Positions 44,491-57,436 of a DNA stretch of 64,000 bases are shown piece by piece. The notes under the pieces are model-generated. The model searched no databases. It worked only from the letters and a program-made list of their open reading frames with translations, and was not told the origin of the DNA. The position numbers were made by a program, and so were the translations under genes. Every line of letters begins with the position of its first letter. The stretch's first letter is position 1. The stretch comes from Linum tenue (lineage: Eukaryota > Streptophyta > Magnoliopsida > Malpighiales > Linaceae). The DNA is taken from NCBI GenBank assembly GCA_946122785.1, contig CAMGYJ010000002.1, positions 26,448,492 through 26,512,491 of the forward strand, in the 5' to 3' direction.

Positions 44491-47400
44491 TCAAGTGAAG
44501 GAATGAATATGGATCATGCCGAGCTTGCCACGAAGATCAGTGAACTTATCAATGCTCAACCCTTTGGTGAAGATGTCTGCCGGCTGATCTGAGGTAGAGA
44601 TATTGAGGGTGGCCATGTCATGGGACTGCACACGCTCACGAAAAAAATAACAATGTATTTCCACATGCTTGGTGCGCTCGTGGAAAACTGGGTAAGCTGT
44701 GATATGGAGCACAACCTGATTGTCACAATAAAGAGGAGTAGGAGCATCCAAATGAACCCCCGAATCCAATAGAAGCCAACACAACTAGATCAACTCATTG
44801 ACTGTAGTGGCCATGGCGCGATACTCTGCCTCAGTTGAAGAACGAGCCACTACAAACTGCTTCTTGGTGTGCTAGGAAACCGGTGAAGACCCGAGAGTGA
44901 TGAAGTAGCCGGTAGTAGAACGCCGAGTGAGAGGAAAACCCGCCCGGAAGGAAGAGACCTTGGCCAGGAGAGGTCTTGAGGTAGCGCAGAACACCAAATG
45001 CGGCATCAACATGTGTCTGCGTAGGGGAATGAACGGCCTGACTCAGGACGTTAACAACGTAAGTGATTTCCGGTCGAGTAATTGTGAGGTATAACAACTG
45101 ACCCAATAATCGATGATAGGCTGCAGGATTCGCTGCCGGATCTGAAAGAGATTGACCCAACTGATGGTTTTGTTCAATCAGTGTAAGACTTGGATGAGTA
45201 GCCTGCAACCCAGAGCCATTCAATATGTCCAACACATATTTGTGCTAATTACGAACAATGCCTTTCAGAGAACGAGCGACCTTGATGCTGAGAAAATTCT
45301 TTAAAGTACCAAGATCCTTGATAGTGAACCGAGTGTCAAGAAAATCCTTGACATGCTGAATGAAATCCAGATTGGTACCAGCAAGGATAACATCATCATA
45401 AATGAGAGCCACGAAGAACGTCTCCCCCTGTCGATATAGAAAAAGAGAATGATTGGCACGACAGGAGGTCAACTGCAGCTCATAGAGTGCTTGAGTGAAT
45501 TTCTGGTACCAATTTCGAGAAGCCTGTCCTAGACCATAGTTAGACTTACACAAGCGACACACACGCGGATCACCCGGATCTGCAAAGCCGGGAGGAAGCT
45601 TCATGTAAACTTCCTCAACCAAATCCCCATGTAGAAAAGCGTTGTTTACGTCAAGCTGATGAATATGCCAGCCTCGAGCCACGACCATAGCGAGTAAACA
45701 ACGAACAGTAACTAGCTTGGCCACTGGAGCAAAAGTATCCTGATAATCGATCCCTTCAATATGATTATTCCCTTTTGCAACTAACTGAGCCTTGTAGTGC
45801 TCGACAGTCCCATCGGGGCGGAACTTAATTTTGTAGACCCATTTACAATCAATGGCCTTCATCCCAGGCGGCAAAAAATCAAGAGTCCACGTACCATTAT
45901 CTTCCAGAGCCTTGATTTCGGCTTGCATGGCATCCCGCCATTGTTGATGTCAAACCGCCCGATAGAAATAACGCGATTCATCTAGAATAGTAACCGCGGC
46001 CACAAATGCCCGATCAGCCGAAGACAAACGTTGATCATGAAGATAACCCCCTATAGGATATGTAACATGAGAGGCATTTGGCAGAGGAGAAGCATGTGAA
46101 CGACCAAGAAGATTAACCTCATAACCATGCAGCCGAGTAGACGGAATACTCACCCGAGTACTCTTGAGGAGCAGAAGGACGGCAGGGGAAGACACTGGAG
46201 AAGAATTATCGAAATTGGAAAACTACGAGCCAGAAGGAGGCATATCAGCTGAAGGAGAAGGCGATGGAGGTCGCTGACCAGGAGAAGAAGATGATACAGC
46301 AGGAGACTTGGGTGCAAGGGGAGGAGAGGAAGCACCAGGAGGAGACGAGGCGGAAGGTGTCGCTTTGTCGAGGGGAGAGGGCGTCGTGGGTGGCTGCCCA
46401 GACAATGGCGGAGGAGGAAGATCATCTTCCTCATCGTGTAGACATAGAGGCAAAAGAGGATGTGTCGCACGAGCTGCGACCTTCGCGGGCGTGCTAGCAG
46501 GGCGATAGGGGGAAACTTACTCCAAGAAGTGAACGTCCCGAGACGTGTAGAGAACCTTACATTAAAGGTCATAAATATGATAGCCCTTCTTTGTAGTTGG
46601 GTAACCAAAGAAGAGACGAACCCGCCCATGATCACCAAATTTGTGGAGGTTATGGTGATTTTTACGAGCATAGACCATTCACCCAAAGTTGCGCAAATTA
46701 GAAAATGAGGGATTCTTGCCCAATATGATTTGAAAGGGGGACTGATTCCCGATAGAAACCAAGGGCATACGGTTGATCAGATAAGATGCAGTGAGAATGC
46801 ACTCACCCAGAAATGAAGTGGAAGATTAGTGTGAAAACGGAGAACCCGGGCTGTATCTAGGAGATGCCGGTGTTTCACTCAACCATGCCATTCTACTGAG
46901 GGGTGTTAATAAAGGGAGTCTGCAAGAGAATCTCTTATGTGTCATAGAAAGACCGCAATTTGGTTGTGGTGAACTCAGGAGCATTATCACCTTGAATTCG
47001 ACGAACCTGTTTCCGAAACTGTGTCTTAACCATGTTACAGAAATAGATTAAGTGTCTGGCAACATCATACTTGAATTTTAACAAAAACACCCAAACAACA
47101 TGGCTGAATTCATCCACAATAGTTAAGAAGAAACGAGCTTCCGATAGAAATGCGACTTTATAATTGCCCCATAAATCAATGTGAATCAACTCAAAACAAG
47201 TCTTTGTTTTTATGGTCCTAGAAACAAAAGGTGCCTGAGTATGTTTAGCACGAAGACAGGAATGACAAGGTTCTGCCTGCTCAACCACATGGCACGAAAT
47301 AAGATGTTGTAAATGATTAAATTTCTCTGTCAAAGGATGCCCAAGACGCGCATGCCATAAGACTAAATTGTCAATGCCCTGTCGAACTGCATTCGCCATC

Positions 47401-48835
47401 ACGTGCGAACCATCGAACAGATGAAGATGATAGATGCCATCATGATGTTTCCCCATCCCAATCAGCTTCCTGGAAGGTAGGTCCTTAATAACACAAAAGT
47501 CGCAAAGAAATATTAAGGCGACATGCAGATCAGCTGTCAGCCTACTGACGGAGAGGAGATTGCACTGAAAATCAGGAACGTGCAAGACCCGACAAAGCAT
47601 AAGATCATTAGATAAATGGGTTGAACCTATACTCTGAACATGTATACCCATTCCATTGGGAATACGAACCTGAACATTCAGGGAACGATCATGTTCCTCG
47701 GTCAATAAAGATGAATCGTTAACGATTTGTTCATTGCAACCACTTTCAATAACCCATGGCCATGAGTGTTTGGAAGGAGAAATCATACCTGCCATGCTGG
47801 AAACTGGGTCGAGAGAAGAGTAAGCAACAGGCTGAGGATCGGAACCGAGCAACAACTTCAACAAGGCAAATTGCGCGCCAGATAAGCCTGGAATGGGACT
47901 GGCCGCAAAATCAACATACACGGCGCGAGCAGCAGAACTGCTGGAGCTCCAACGCAACTCACGCGTCCGCTACTGATCCGTCTTCTCTCTGGTGCGAGAG
48001 GGATACCCATGTAACTTGTAACAAGTTTCATATAAGTGATCGGAACACTGGCAATGAGAACAATAAGGGCGACCATCGATCTCGCGATCTCCTGAAGGAC
48101 GACTGCTTCGGACTGTGGACGTCATTGACTAGCCACTATACATTGTTTCTCATCATTAGCAACCATGTGATAAGCTTCAGCGACACTAGGGAGAGGCTTC
48201 ATAGCGAAAATCTGTGATTTGATGGTCGAAAAGGATGCATTAAGTCCCATAAGGAAGCCAAACAACCACTCAACCTCGAGGGCGTCACACTGTCGTTTCA
48301 GAACTTGACAAGTGCATAGATTGCAGGTGCAATCGAGGGAAGGGGCCAGCGAAGCAATTTCATCCTGGTAGCCTTGCAACTTCTTGAAAAACTTAGCTCA
48401 GGAGGATTTTTCTTGCTGGAGAGAGGAGATCAGCAGCCGGAGTTCATACAGGCGAGACACATTGCCATGCCCGAAAGGGGAGGCAAGGCCGACCCATATT
48501 TCACGTGACGTCTTAGCGAAGCGAACGCTGATGCGTATGTCCTTGCTAATGGACGTCTTTAACCAGCCTTTCACCATAGCTTCGCATTGTTTCCAAGCAT
48601 CACGTTCGACGGAAGATGTAGGGATTGAGAGCGAACCATCAACGAAACCAAGTTTATTCTTGGAAATCAAAGAATCAGTGACATCGCCCATTTATTCGTT
48701 GTAGTTGAGCTCGGTAAGAAGATCTCCAACATACATATGGTTAGGACTATCCGATTGATGAAGAAGGGATGATAGCAGAGGAGAGGGCTTGACATTGCCG
48801 TTGCTGCTAGAGTCCTTCGATTCTGCGCCAGACAT
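44491..48835 (-). pseudogene. gag-pol: Copia gag-pol, heavily decayed
   Basis: The start is MSGAESKDS at 48835, and a stop follows NYNE. Gag resumes at 48691 (MGDVTDSLISKNKLGFVDGS, then WKQCEAMVKGWLKTSIS), with ECLFGFLMGLN-like text near 48250. Protease reads WVIESGCNEQIV (ESG for DSG). Integrase has LGHPLTEKFNHL, CHSCLRAKHTQAPF and FELIHIDLWGNYK near 47150-47350. RT spans 45928-45245 with QLDVNNAFLHGDLVEEVYM; the catalytic box reads ALIYDDVILAG, one residue short of YVDD. RNase H ends with FHERTKHVEIHCYFFRE. Between 46200 and 46700 a low-complexity linker breaks into several frames. No part is likely to work. Confidence 0.9.
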
Positions 48836-48872
48836 GATGATGAGAGGAAACGTCTTCACAGCTCTGATACCA

Positions 48873-49140
48873 TGAAGAAATCATAGAGTAAAATGAGAAC
48901 GTAGCGAGATTTACGTGGTTTTCCCATTCGATGTGAACGGGACTACTCCACGAAGAGCTTTCACTCTCAAGATGATTCGACTATGATGTATAGAAGTTAG
49001 GGTTACCAGCCACAATGTATAGGAGCTAATATACTAGATCCGACTTCTACAAGCCACACTGATCAAGTAAAGAAGGAAAAAGGACAAAACAAAAAATAGT
49101 CCTCCAAGAATTAAAACATAACAATTAAGGACACATAACA
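48873..49140 (-). repeat. 5' LTR of the old copia element
   Basis: It pairs with 44216-44483 and is followed on the inside by the tRNA-Met primer site. AATCA at 49141-49145 is the target duplication. Confidence 0.9.
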
Positions 49141-49145
49141 AATCA

Positions 49146-50250
49146 TAATCTCTGGCGAGGAGATGTAGTCACGTCTAAGAAATGGAAGAACTTAAGGACG
49201 GAAGGATGGAGATGGGTTATCCCCCGACTGGAAGATTTCGAAGGAGATCTCTAGGAATCTAATTCCCCATCTCCGATTGACATTGAGAAGTTGCACTCTG
49301 CCATGGCTCTGAAATCCCGAACAAGGAGGTGGGGGCAATCGGTATCATCTGGAAAAAATGGTCATCTGTAACTGGCCATTTGTCGGCGAATATGTTAGCC
49401 TAGCCCAGCAGAGGTGCTGCAAGCTATGGCGCCGGTCATGACCTCAGATGGCCGAGTCCTAGTGAAGACGAATCCTTTGTGTCGTCAATTTCTTTCACTT
49501 TCAATCTCCGGATTTGTCGGTATATTCTCCCTGATTCTCCATTGAAAATCCTCTGGCAGAAACTGAATTGGAGTATGTGTCTCTCCGTACGCTGGCAATC
49601 AATGATCCTCTGATTCTCAAAATCCATTCTGGTGGGAGTATCCATCTTTCACGAACATTGGGAGTACCAAACGAATTAAAACAAAAAAGTGGAGAGAGGT
49701 GCTCTCTCCTCTCTCCTCCAGTTCTGCCAGTGGGTTGGCTTGTTGTGATGGTCGCATTCTCTGCTTTTAGTTCCAAGACCAGATCCCCATCTTCGCGCGG
49801 TCCTCGGGAAATAAGTGAAGACTTGAAATCTTTGTCTCCATGACCAACATGTCTATGTACGTACGGAGCAATAAGACAAAGCTAGGTTTGATCCTGGCAG
49901 ATCAAGAAGATAATCAAATCGTTGCCTGCTCGGGTTGGAATGTATGTCTCCCCGGGCACTACAAAAGGCGACACTCCTCCAAAATGGAGATTTACATATT
50001 CAATCTCCCTTCTCCGAGCGAGGTCGATGATGAAGGGTGGAGGGTTCATTCCCAAGTAAATCCCCTTCCCAGGAAACGTCATGAAACCATAATAATGGAT
50101 TCTTGTGGTCGTACTAATCTAGTCCATGCCAAATGGTTTTTCTAATTGGATAGTGGGATTGCCGGTAGGACTGATTTGGCCGCATAAGAAAAATATTTCA
50201 CGACAACCCATAGCCGGCGGGAGGGTAGCATCCGGCTGGTCAGTTGGGAA
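49146..50250. other. Stretch without a recognised gene
   Basis: There are several ORFs of 60-100 codons on both strands, none with a known domain. It may be unrecognised 5' parts of the LINE that follows, or older repeat DNA. Confidence 0.3.
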
Positions 50251-51840
50251 TTGTGATAGCAGTAGGATTCGATTGTTCAGAAATTTCCCCCTCTCTGATC
50301 AGAATATATTGCATTGCTAGATCAAGACTTCCTGGCAGAGATTCTAGGTGTTGGGGTTGTGGGGGTCCTTGACAAGTATCTGGGGTTACCTATGCTGATA
50401 GCCTAGTCTAAAATGGCTACGTTCCGCTATTTGGAGGAGAAATTGTTGGAAAGGCAGGCTCCAGGGCTAGAAGCAGAGGACATTGTCTTGGGAAGCTAAG
50501 GAAACTTTGATTAAATCGTCGCTTTAGCCTTGCCATTACATGTTATGTCATGTTTCAAATTGCCTCTATCTCTTTGTTGGCTCTTGGACCAACATGTGGC
50601 CAGGTTCTAGTGTGGTGTGCAAGAGGGCCAGTCTAAGATTTGATGGATGTCATGACGGAACGTGGTGTCGGAGTAAGCATGACGGGGGTGTGTAATTTTG
50701 CCAATTTGAACAATTTAATCAGGCTCTCTTAGCCAAAATTGGGTGGTGTATCCTTAATGAACCCCAGTCTCCCTAGACAAGGTTTATAAAGGGACTTATT
50801 TCCCTACTGGGACCTTCCTCAATGCTACTACGCACTCTCGCCCGTCCTGGGGATGGCATAGCATCCTTTATAGCCAGCAGTTATTATGATGTGTTTGAGG
50901 TGGCAGATAGGCAATGGTGAGAAGGCTTCTCTGTTGCATTCTAATTGGATTCTATGGTTGCATCCCCATTCCCCCCCCCCCCCAAATATAACCCTCAGGT
51001 ACTACCTGGAGAGGGAGATACGCCAGTAGCTGAGATTATTGTCAAGGGGAGGGGAGTTGGTGTGACCTGAAACTTAGCCAGTGGTTTAACCACCTACCAA
51101 CGTGTCGTGCCTTTAAAGCGATTCATCTACCTTGCCAGAATGTGGAGGATCGGTTGATATGCCATTCCAAGCCTGATGGGGTTTTCACTGTCAAGTCGGT
51201 CTATCATTTTGCTGTCTTATTAGCTAAGCAAAGTGGGCGTTAGAGATCAACGGCTAGTTGGATGGATAGGCCTAGCTGGATTCGGTTGTGGGAGTCCAAT
51301 ATTCCACCCAAATTGAAAGTGCTTATATGAAAAATCTTCAATCACATCCTCCTTACGAGAGAAGCCCTAATCGACAAGGATGTCCATGTGCTTTCCCGGG
51401 GCCCAGTTTGTTGGGCTGATTCAGAAACGATCGAGCATTTGTTCCTTGACTGCCAAGTGGTATGGGCTTTATGGAATCATTCGGAGCTTGAATATATTGG
51501 TCAAGGGCTGCCTCGGCACACTTTCCCCCATTTCCTGAAAAAGGGTGATGTAAGCCAGGGATTTACCGAGGTCGGGTTTGATGGTGATGCCAAGGTGATT
51601 ATTGATAAAATCAATCGGCAGATACCCAGGAGAATCGGATGGGGGCTAATCTGAAGGAGATTGTGGGTTGTATTGTGATGCATCCCGGGTTTAATGTTCG
51701 ATTTGTAGGTCGGAGTAGAAATAGAGTACTCCATTTGGTCGCTCGAAAGGCCCTTTCATTGTACCTTACTATGAGTCGCTTATTTGATTTTATGGCCTGG
51801 CTTCGTTCTAGGATGTAACTACCTATTTTTTCAATCAATA
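50250..51840 (+). pseudogene. LINE 3' fragment (post-RT, zf-RVT and RNase H tail)
   Basis: Broken frames give LINE landmarks in order: DKYLGLPMLI at about 50370, VALALPLHVMSCFKLPLSLC at about 50520-50575, GTYFPTGTFLNATTHSRPSW near 50790-50850, HSKPDGVFTVKSVYHFAV near 51155-51210, and ETIEHLFLDCQVVWALW (zf-RVT) at 51425-51475. The frame 51388-51654 and the following bases carry a shortened RNase H-like tail ending FMAWLRSRM near 51818. The catalytic RT is absent. The fragment ends close to a GATA/GA microsatellite. Confidence 0.8.
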
Positions 51841-51860
51841 TACGATTATCTTTTGTCAAA

Positions 51861-51878
51861 ATAGATAGATAGAGAGAG

Positions 51879-51911
<33 letters not shown>

Positions 51912-51912
51912 T
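51861..51912. repeat. GATA / GA microsatellite
   Basis: ATAGATAGATAG and (GA)n runs alternate over about 50 bp, directly after the LINE fragment. Confidence 0.9.
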
Positions 51913-52472
51913 CGTGGAGGAGAAAGAGAGATATGCCTTTGAGGGGGCAATTGGTCATTGCCGTGCTAGAGGGAGGGAGGGTCTTGAAGGCAGGTCTTCG
52001 AGCGAGGAGTGCGACACCAACATGAGGGAGGGAGTGGCGACGATGGCAGGAAAAGGGGATGACAACATTTCTCGGACTCGCAGCAAAGAGCTGGTTGGCC
52101 AAATGGATCTGCAGAAACATGGATAGTGAGGATGAGGAAGAAAGAAAAAGTGTGAGAGAGAGGAAGAATATTGTTGACACCTAAAATTATTTTGGACTAA
52201 AGTAAATGCCGCATTAATTAGTCTCAGTGTTTAATTTGATGTTGCACGACAAAAACGGTGTCGTTTGGAGTCAAACAGCGTCGCGGAAGGTTAAACAACA
52301 CCATGAAGAGACTCGACAGTACCACGATAATGGAAACGACCGGTAAAAACAGTGTCGCGAGCCCGGGCTACGAATTTATTTGCCTTCGCGAGGTTGCTGT
52401 TGGGGTTGGAAAATGAGTTTTTTTTCTAGTCATTGTCGGAAGAGGAGAGATTTAACGATGTCGTAGGGTAAA

Positions 52473-54872
52473 CACTACAACAAATCCGACCTATTAGGAC
52501 AAATTTTTTATTTATTTTGTTTGTCACAATAGGTACGATGATATGACAAAAATAATATACGTCCTATTTGGTATGCCTAATGTGACAACAAAAACTTTGT
52601 CAGAATATGTCGTCATTTAAAGTGAGTAATGTGATAAATATTTCATGTCGCAATTAATTTTGTCAAAATAGGAGTCCCATATCGGGATGTAAGAGACTCA
52701 ACAGTGACAAATTTCATGTTGTCAGAATAGTTCGTCATTTAAATTGAGTAATTTGGCAAATATTTCGTTTCACTATTAAGTTTGTCAAAATAGGCATCCC
52801 ATATCAGGATGTTAGAGACACGAAAGCGACAAATTATATCGTCAGAATAGCTTTTGTCATATTATGTCTTCCCAGATTGTTTAAATGGCAAAGTATTTTT
52901 GTCACAATAGATAGCAATAATCCCACGACGTCTGACAAAATGGCATGTTCGTCATAATATAGTGGTTTCGACTTTGACAAAAGGCATGTTCGTCATAATA
53001 TATTGGTTTCGATTTTGACAAAAGGCATTTCATCATATTTGCTTGTGTTAAACTGAAGCCAATCGGCTCGGCCGACACATTATTTACCTTGTCCAAATTT
53101 CAATCCCACCCAATTTTTAACTGTCCACTTTTCAATCCCTCCCAATTTTCAGCCCGCCCAAAACTTGAAATTCTCTCTCCCCTAACCAAATTTTCATTTA
53201 CCCTAGGACCCCACTCATTTTCCTCCTCTTCACTTCTTTTTATTTTGGGAAGGAGAAGACCCGTCGCCTTCAGGCTTCTTTCTTCAGTCCCCCAATAGAT
53301 GTAACCCCACCCAAAATTTGACCATACCCCGCCCAAATTACAGTCACGTCGCGCCCAAAAAATTTTCCCAAACCCGCCCACATTTCCCCCTGCAATTGAA
53401 CCAAATTAATCTAACCTAAGGATTTTTTTAATTTTGTATTAAGAGTACTCATTACTAAATTGGCAGAAAACATTAGTAAACTAAATGGAAGAGGTAGCAC
53501 AATGGTTTAATCGGTAAGTGTTTTTATTTTTAATGAGGTTGCCGCTGTTGCAATTCCCTCCAACAATAGATTTTCTTTTTTCATAACGGAGACAGATGGG
53601 GTATTTTAATATATTAAGAGAAACACGGTGGCATCTTTTGTAATTATGGAACAAGCAGTCGATAAGAATATGATGTATATAAATCGATGTTGTGGCTAGA
53701 AAACCCTAGCAGCTTGCAGACCCCTTCTCCTCTAGTTTCTCACCGAAAAATAAAAATCCAGGTCTGGCCTTCCTCTCCATATCGGCAATAACTGTCGATC
53801 TGCTTCTCTTCTCTTCTACTTCATTCTGATTCCAAGTCCCTCCGTTCAATCGGCTCACGATTCTCTATCTCCTCTAGAATAACAATAACATGGCGAGATC
53901 TCCTCCATAACAGCGGCGGCCCGACGAGATCTCCTCAAGAACACCGGCTGCGCGGCTATGACGAAACTCCTTGTAGCGATCTACGAATCTCACGACGCGG
54001 CGACGACATACGGTGTTGTTGATAGATGCGGGAGATATTGGGTTTTGATTCTTATTTTTCTAGGTTAATCTTGTTTGATTCTTATTTTTTTCTTCTTATT
54101 TTGATATTGGGTTTTGATTTTGATGGGAGACAAAGTGTCCGAAGGAAGGAGGCTTCACCGGCAGCAATCAGTTTGGCCACGATGACATAGATGCAAGAGG
54201 GGAAAGTGGTGGGATTGATTTAAGATTTTTCTTAATCGTTTATATTTTGTTTACTTATTCAGACTTGGTTTTTTTCCAGGTTTTGGATTGAAGAAGCCTT
54301 GGGTACTATTCTTCAAACTGATGATTAGGATTACGATTTTTAAACGCCCAATCTGGAGCGTGGATGTGGATACAAAACTGGGCATTGGTAGTTTAGTAAA
54401 TCTTGACTGAATGCAAAATCTTGGTTTTGAAGAGATGACGTTTAGATCTGGATTCTGGACCAAAAAATAAATTGTGAATAGCTAAGAAGTCTTCCAGAAA
54501 ATTAAATTTTTGAAATAAAATAAAATGAATACGAAAAAATAAATTGAACTTAAAAAAATATAAATTACTCCAAAAAAGTCTCTGTCGCTGAACCTAGTTA
54601 CCTTTTATGACAACCGATTATGACAATCGTAATGACAAAATATGTCGTCATAACATCTCTGTTTGTCACAATAGACTATCCAAAACCTCAGCTATACTGA
54701 AAGCAAATGTGACAACCTTATTTTAAATTTTTGTCACATTTGACCTTTCCTGACGGCTATAAAATGATAAACCTTTGTGTCAACACCTTTTGTCATATTA
54801 TACCTAATATGACAAAATGAGTATCTAATATGACGAAATTGCCTCGTCATAATATGGCAAATTTGTTGTAGT
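52473..54872. mobile_element. Non-autonomous CACTA element with gene-like interior
   Basis: The left end CACTACAACAAAT is matched by ATTTGTTGTAGT at the right end, with AAA flanking both sides as a 3-bp target duplication. Subterminal repeats of GACAAA / TTTGTCA, ATATGAC and GTCATAATA type occupy 52490-53040 and 54590-54870. No transposase is seen. The interior contains TATATAAA (53675), then AAAACCCTAGCAGC and a pyrimidine-rich leader (53700-53880), which look like a captured promoter and 5' untranslated region; the ATG at 53891 is followed by a stop after five codons. Confidence 0.75.
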
Positions 54873-55966
54873 AAATTCAAAAATGACTTCGTGTTGGCCG
54901 AGTTCTCGAGAAAGGCCAACTCAATTAATTAATATTTTTAATGATTATTTTGGACTGTGTCGTTTAGTTGAAAACGACGCCGTAAGAGGTATCAACAATA
55001 TCGCGGATTAGAAAATGACAATGTTTAATATAAAACAATGAGCGGATTTGCAATGTTGGTGTTGGAATTGGAAAATGAGTACTCTCTATTCCTTACCGAA
55101 GAAGGAAAGGATTCAGCCAAGATTGCATGGGTGCCTGACCAACACCTATGTGGAAGTAGAAACGGTGTTGTTTAATAAAATAAACAAAGCCGAGAAGTCA
55201 AAACCCAACGGCACCGCAAGACTAGAAAAGGACTTTGTTTGGTAGAGAACAATGCTGCATGGGTGATCTGACCAACATCGTCGTCGTAAGAGAATAAAAA
55301 CGATGTTGTTTAACAAAACAAAACAACACACCGGGAAGTCAAGTCCCAACGGTACCGCTGTAATATGGAACGACAGTGTTTGAAAAAAATAATGTCGCGA
55401 GAAATTGCACATAAACGATGTCACAATAGTAGAAATAGGGTCGCTTCATGGAGAAATACGTTATGAGGCAAGCCTCACGACCGACACCGCCGCAAAGCGT
55501 GAGTAAGTCATCAGCACCGCAGGGATGGATTACAAATGTCGTTTAACATAAATCAATGTTGTGGCTGAATGCGGGGCGCATGGTTGGTTTTCATAAGCCA
55601 TTTTAGCGTACCGGCCAATTTGGTCCACATGGTTGTGTTTTGGTTTTAAAGGCACTGCAAAAGCAACTACACCGCGACACTAAGGAAATGACATCGTTTT
55701 AGTTAAAAAAAACAATGTCGCAAGAGTTTAACAATGCCGTGGAATAGAATAGCGATCTGTTTTTTCCAAAACAATTTTGTTTGTAGAGATCAATGGTGTG
55801 GGTTTGTATTTATTAACATCATGTCGCCATGTTTTGGTCTAACACGAGTTTGATAGTGATATTTTGAGTTTAGGATGGGAAGTTCATGACTCTGCGAGGC
55901 CAACATCATTGGAGATTATCATGAAACATTAATGTTTAGTAAAGAACCAAATTGGCCACTACACGT

Positions 55967-57395
55967 TGACTCGCTGTTACTGTCACTCTAGAAATTGGCC
56001 AAGTGTAACCACTTCCTAAAGCGTAGTATAGCGGGTTTGGGTTTTAATGTCAACCCGGGTCCTAGATGTGATGACTACTTAGTGAATTCGTATTATCTAG
56101 CAATGAAACTTTAGTGAAGTTCTCAACTAACAAGCAAGGAAAGCAACTAAACGTTTGTATTCAGATTAAGAGAGGTCACCCGGATATGGTTCCCCCTAGA
56201 CTGCAGTTAAGCCGGATTGTAATTGCCAAGTTCGATTTCTATGATAGTTATACTGCGGAAGGTTCTCAAACAGTCTGAAGTCTCGACTAAAGGTCTTCAG
56301 ACCCTCTCAATCTGAGTCTCTAGCTGGCGACTAACCTACACCGGAGTAAACAGATTGAGGCCCTATGAACAAAACCTCCACTACCGAATGGAATTCGGTA
56401 CAGAATAGTGAACTGGCTCCTCGACTAAAGTCACCAATTCACTACCTTCGATTAAGGATACTCTATCAACCTAGGCAAATATTATCATTCTAGGTTAAAG
56501 CAGAAACAACAGGAATTTGATCAGGATTCAAGTCATTCAATCATTCAAACCTCAATCGAATATAATCAAATCATAGAATCAATATTTGGGTTCATACAAT
56601 CAAACCTAACATACAGATCTAGGGTTTCCCACACCCAGATGAATGGGAGAACTACTCCATGGAGAGAGAAGCAAAAGCAGAATCAGACGCGGAAATCATA
56701 CTGTGAAGATGGATTTCTGCTCCTGGACGTTGAATCGGCACTTCTCCAAGCTCAAACCAAGCTCCAATGGTGTTGAAGATCGATCTAGGTCACTTGGAGG
56801 CTCTTGTTCGTCGCTTTCTCTCTCTAGGAATCGCTCTGTCTCTCTAAAACTCGAATCCCCCCTCTGTTTGGCTCGGAATCCGCTTAAAAACCAGAATTTC
56901 CCGACTCGCACGGCCAGGGTGCACGGCCGTGCATATCACCATACTGGCCGTGCACCTCAAAACGCAGCGTACCATTAAGTCGAACTTCAGCCATCTCGCA
57001 CGGCCAGGATTGCACTTTGCACGGCCGTGCGGATTTCACTTGTGCCCGTGCGTCCTCTCGCACAATCCCGCACGGCCAAACTGGTCACTTGCACGGCCGT
57101 GCGGGTTTTCTGCTCTGCCCGTGCGTGCTCTCGCACAATCCCGCACGGCCAAACTGGTCACGTGCATGGCCGTGCAGGTTGTGGGTGTGCCCGTGCGACT
57201 TCCTCAGAACCTCGCCATGCGTCCGATCCTCGTCCAATCGACCTCAAACTCGCTCCCAAGCCTCCATTCACGTACTAGGACCTGAAATATCTTAAACAAG
57301 CACAACCTAGCGTGAAATCAGCCTAAAACACGAGAATCAATACCTCAAACGGAGTAAGAGCAGGGGTAAAAACATGTGTAAATAACGGTCTATCA
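55967..57395 (-). repeat. 3' LTR of the Athila derivative (complete)
   Basis: In element orientation it starts TGATAGACCG after the polypurine tract and ends GCGAGTCA; 1429 bp. It holds the GCACGGCCGTGC palindrome block at 56905-57200. Confidence 0.9.
56905..57200 (-). repeat. GCACGGCCGTGC palindrome block in the LTR
   Basis: About a dozen CACGGCC or GGCCGTGC half-sites, five or so forming full GCACGGCCGTGC palindromes, lie 200-490 bases into the LTR. This is the same place as the ATTACGGCCGTAAT block in the + strand element's LTR. Confidence 0.85.
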
Positions 57396-57436
57396 AACTC
57401 CCCCACACTTAACCGTTTGCTTGTCCCCAAGCAAAC
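57396..57436 (-). other. Polypurine tract with adjacent perfect hairpin
   Basis: On the - strand GTTTGCTTG, GGGA and CAAGCAAAC form a nine-pair hairpin (57436-57415). After four bases comes AAGTGTGGGGGAGTT (57410-57396), which abuts the LTR start at 57395. Confidence 0.85.

Larger units (their letters stand above)
44216..49140 (-). mobile_element. Old Ty1/copia retrotransposon
   Basis: The LTRs (44216-44483 and 48873-49140, 268 bp each) begin TGTTATGTG and end CTTCA in element orientation, and AATCA flanks both sides exactly. The primer site TGGTATCAGAGC lies at 48861-48872. The LTRs differ at roughly 25-30 positions, about ten percent, so the insertion is far older than the copia element at 26684. 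The coding region is broken in many places. Confidence 0.93.

Noticed and set aside
46200..46700. Pro/Ser-rich ORFs on both strands
   Set aside because: They are the low-complexity linker between integrase and RT of the decayed copia element.
49566..50145. ORFs of about 90-100 codons before the LINE fragment
   Set aside because: There is no recognisable domain, the frames overlap on both strands, and no promoter or splice signals support them.
56643..57295. ORFs in the Athila derivative LTR (also 62344-62595)
   Set aside because: The same ORF appears twice only because the LTRs are copies; it overlaps U3/R DNA and palindrome repeats and has no domain.
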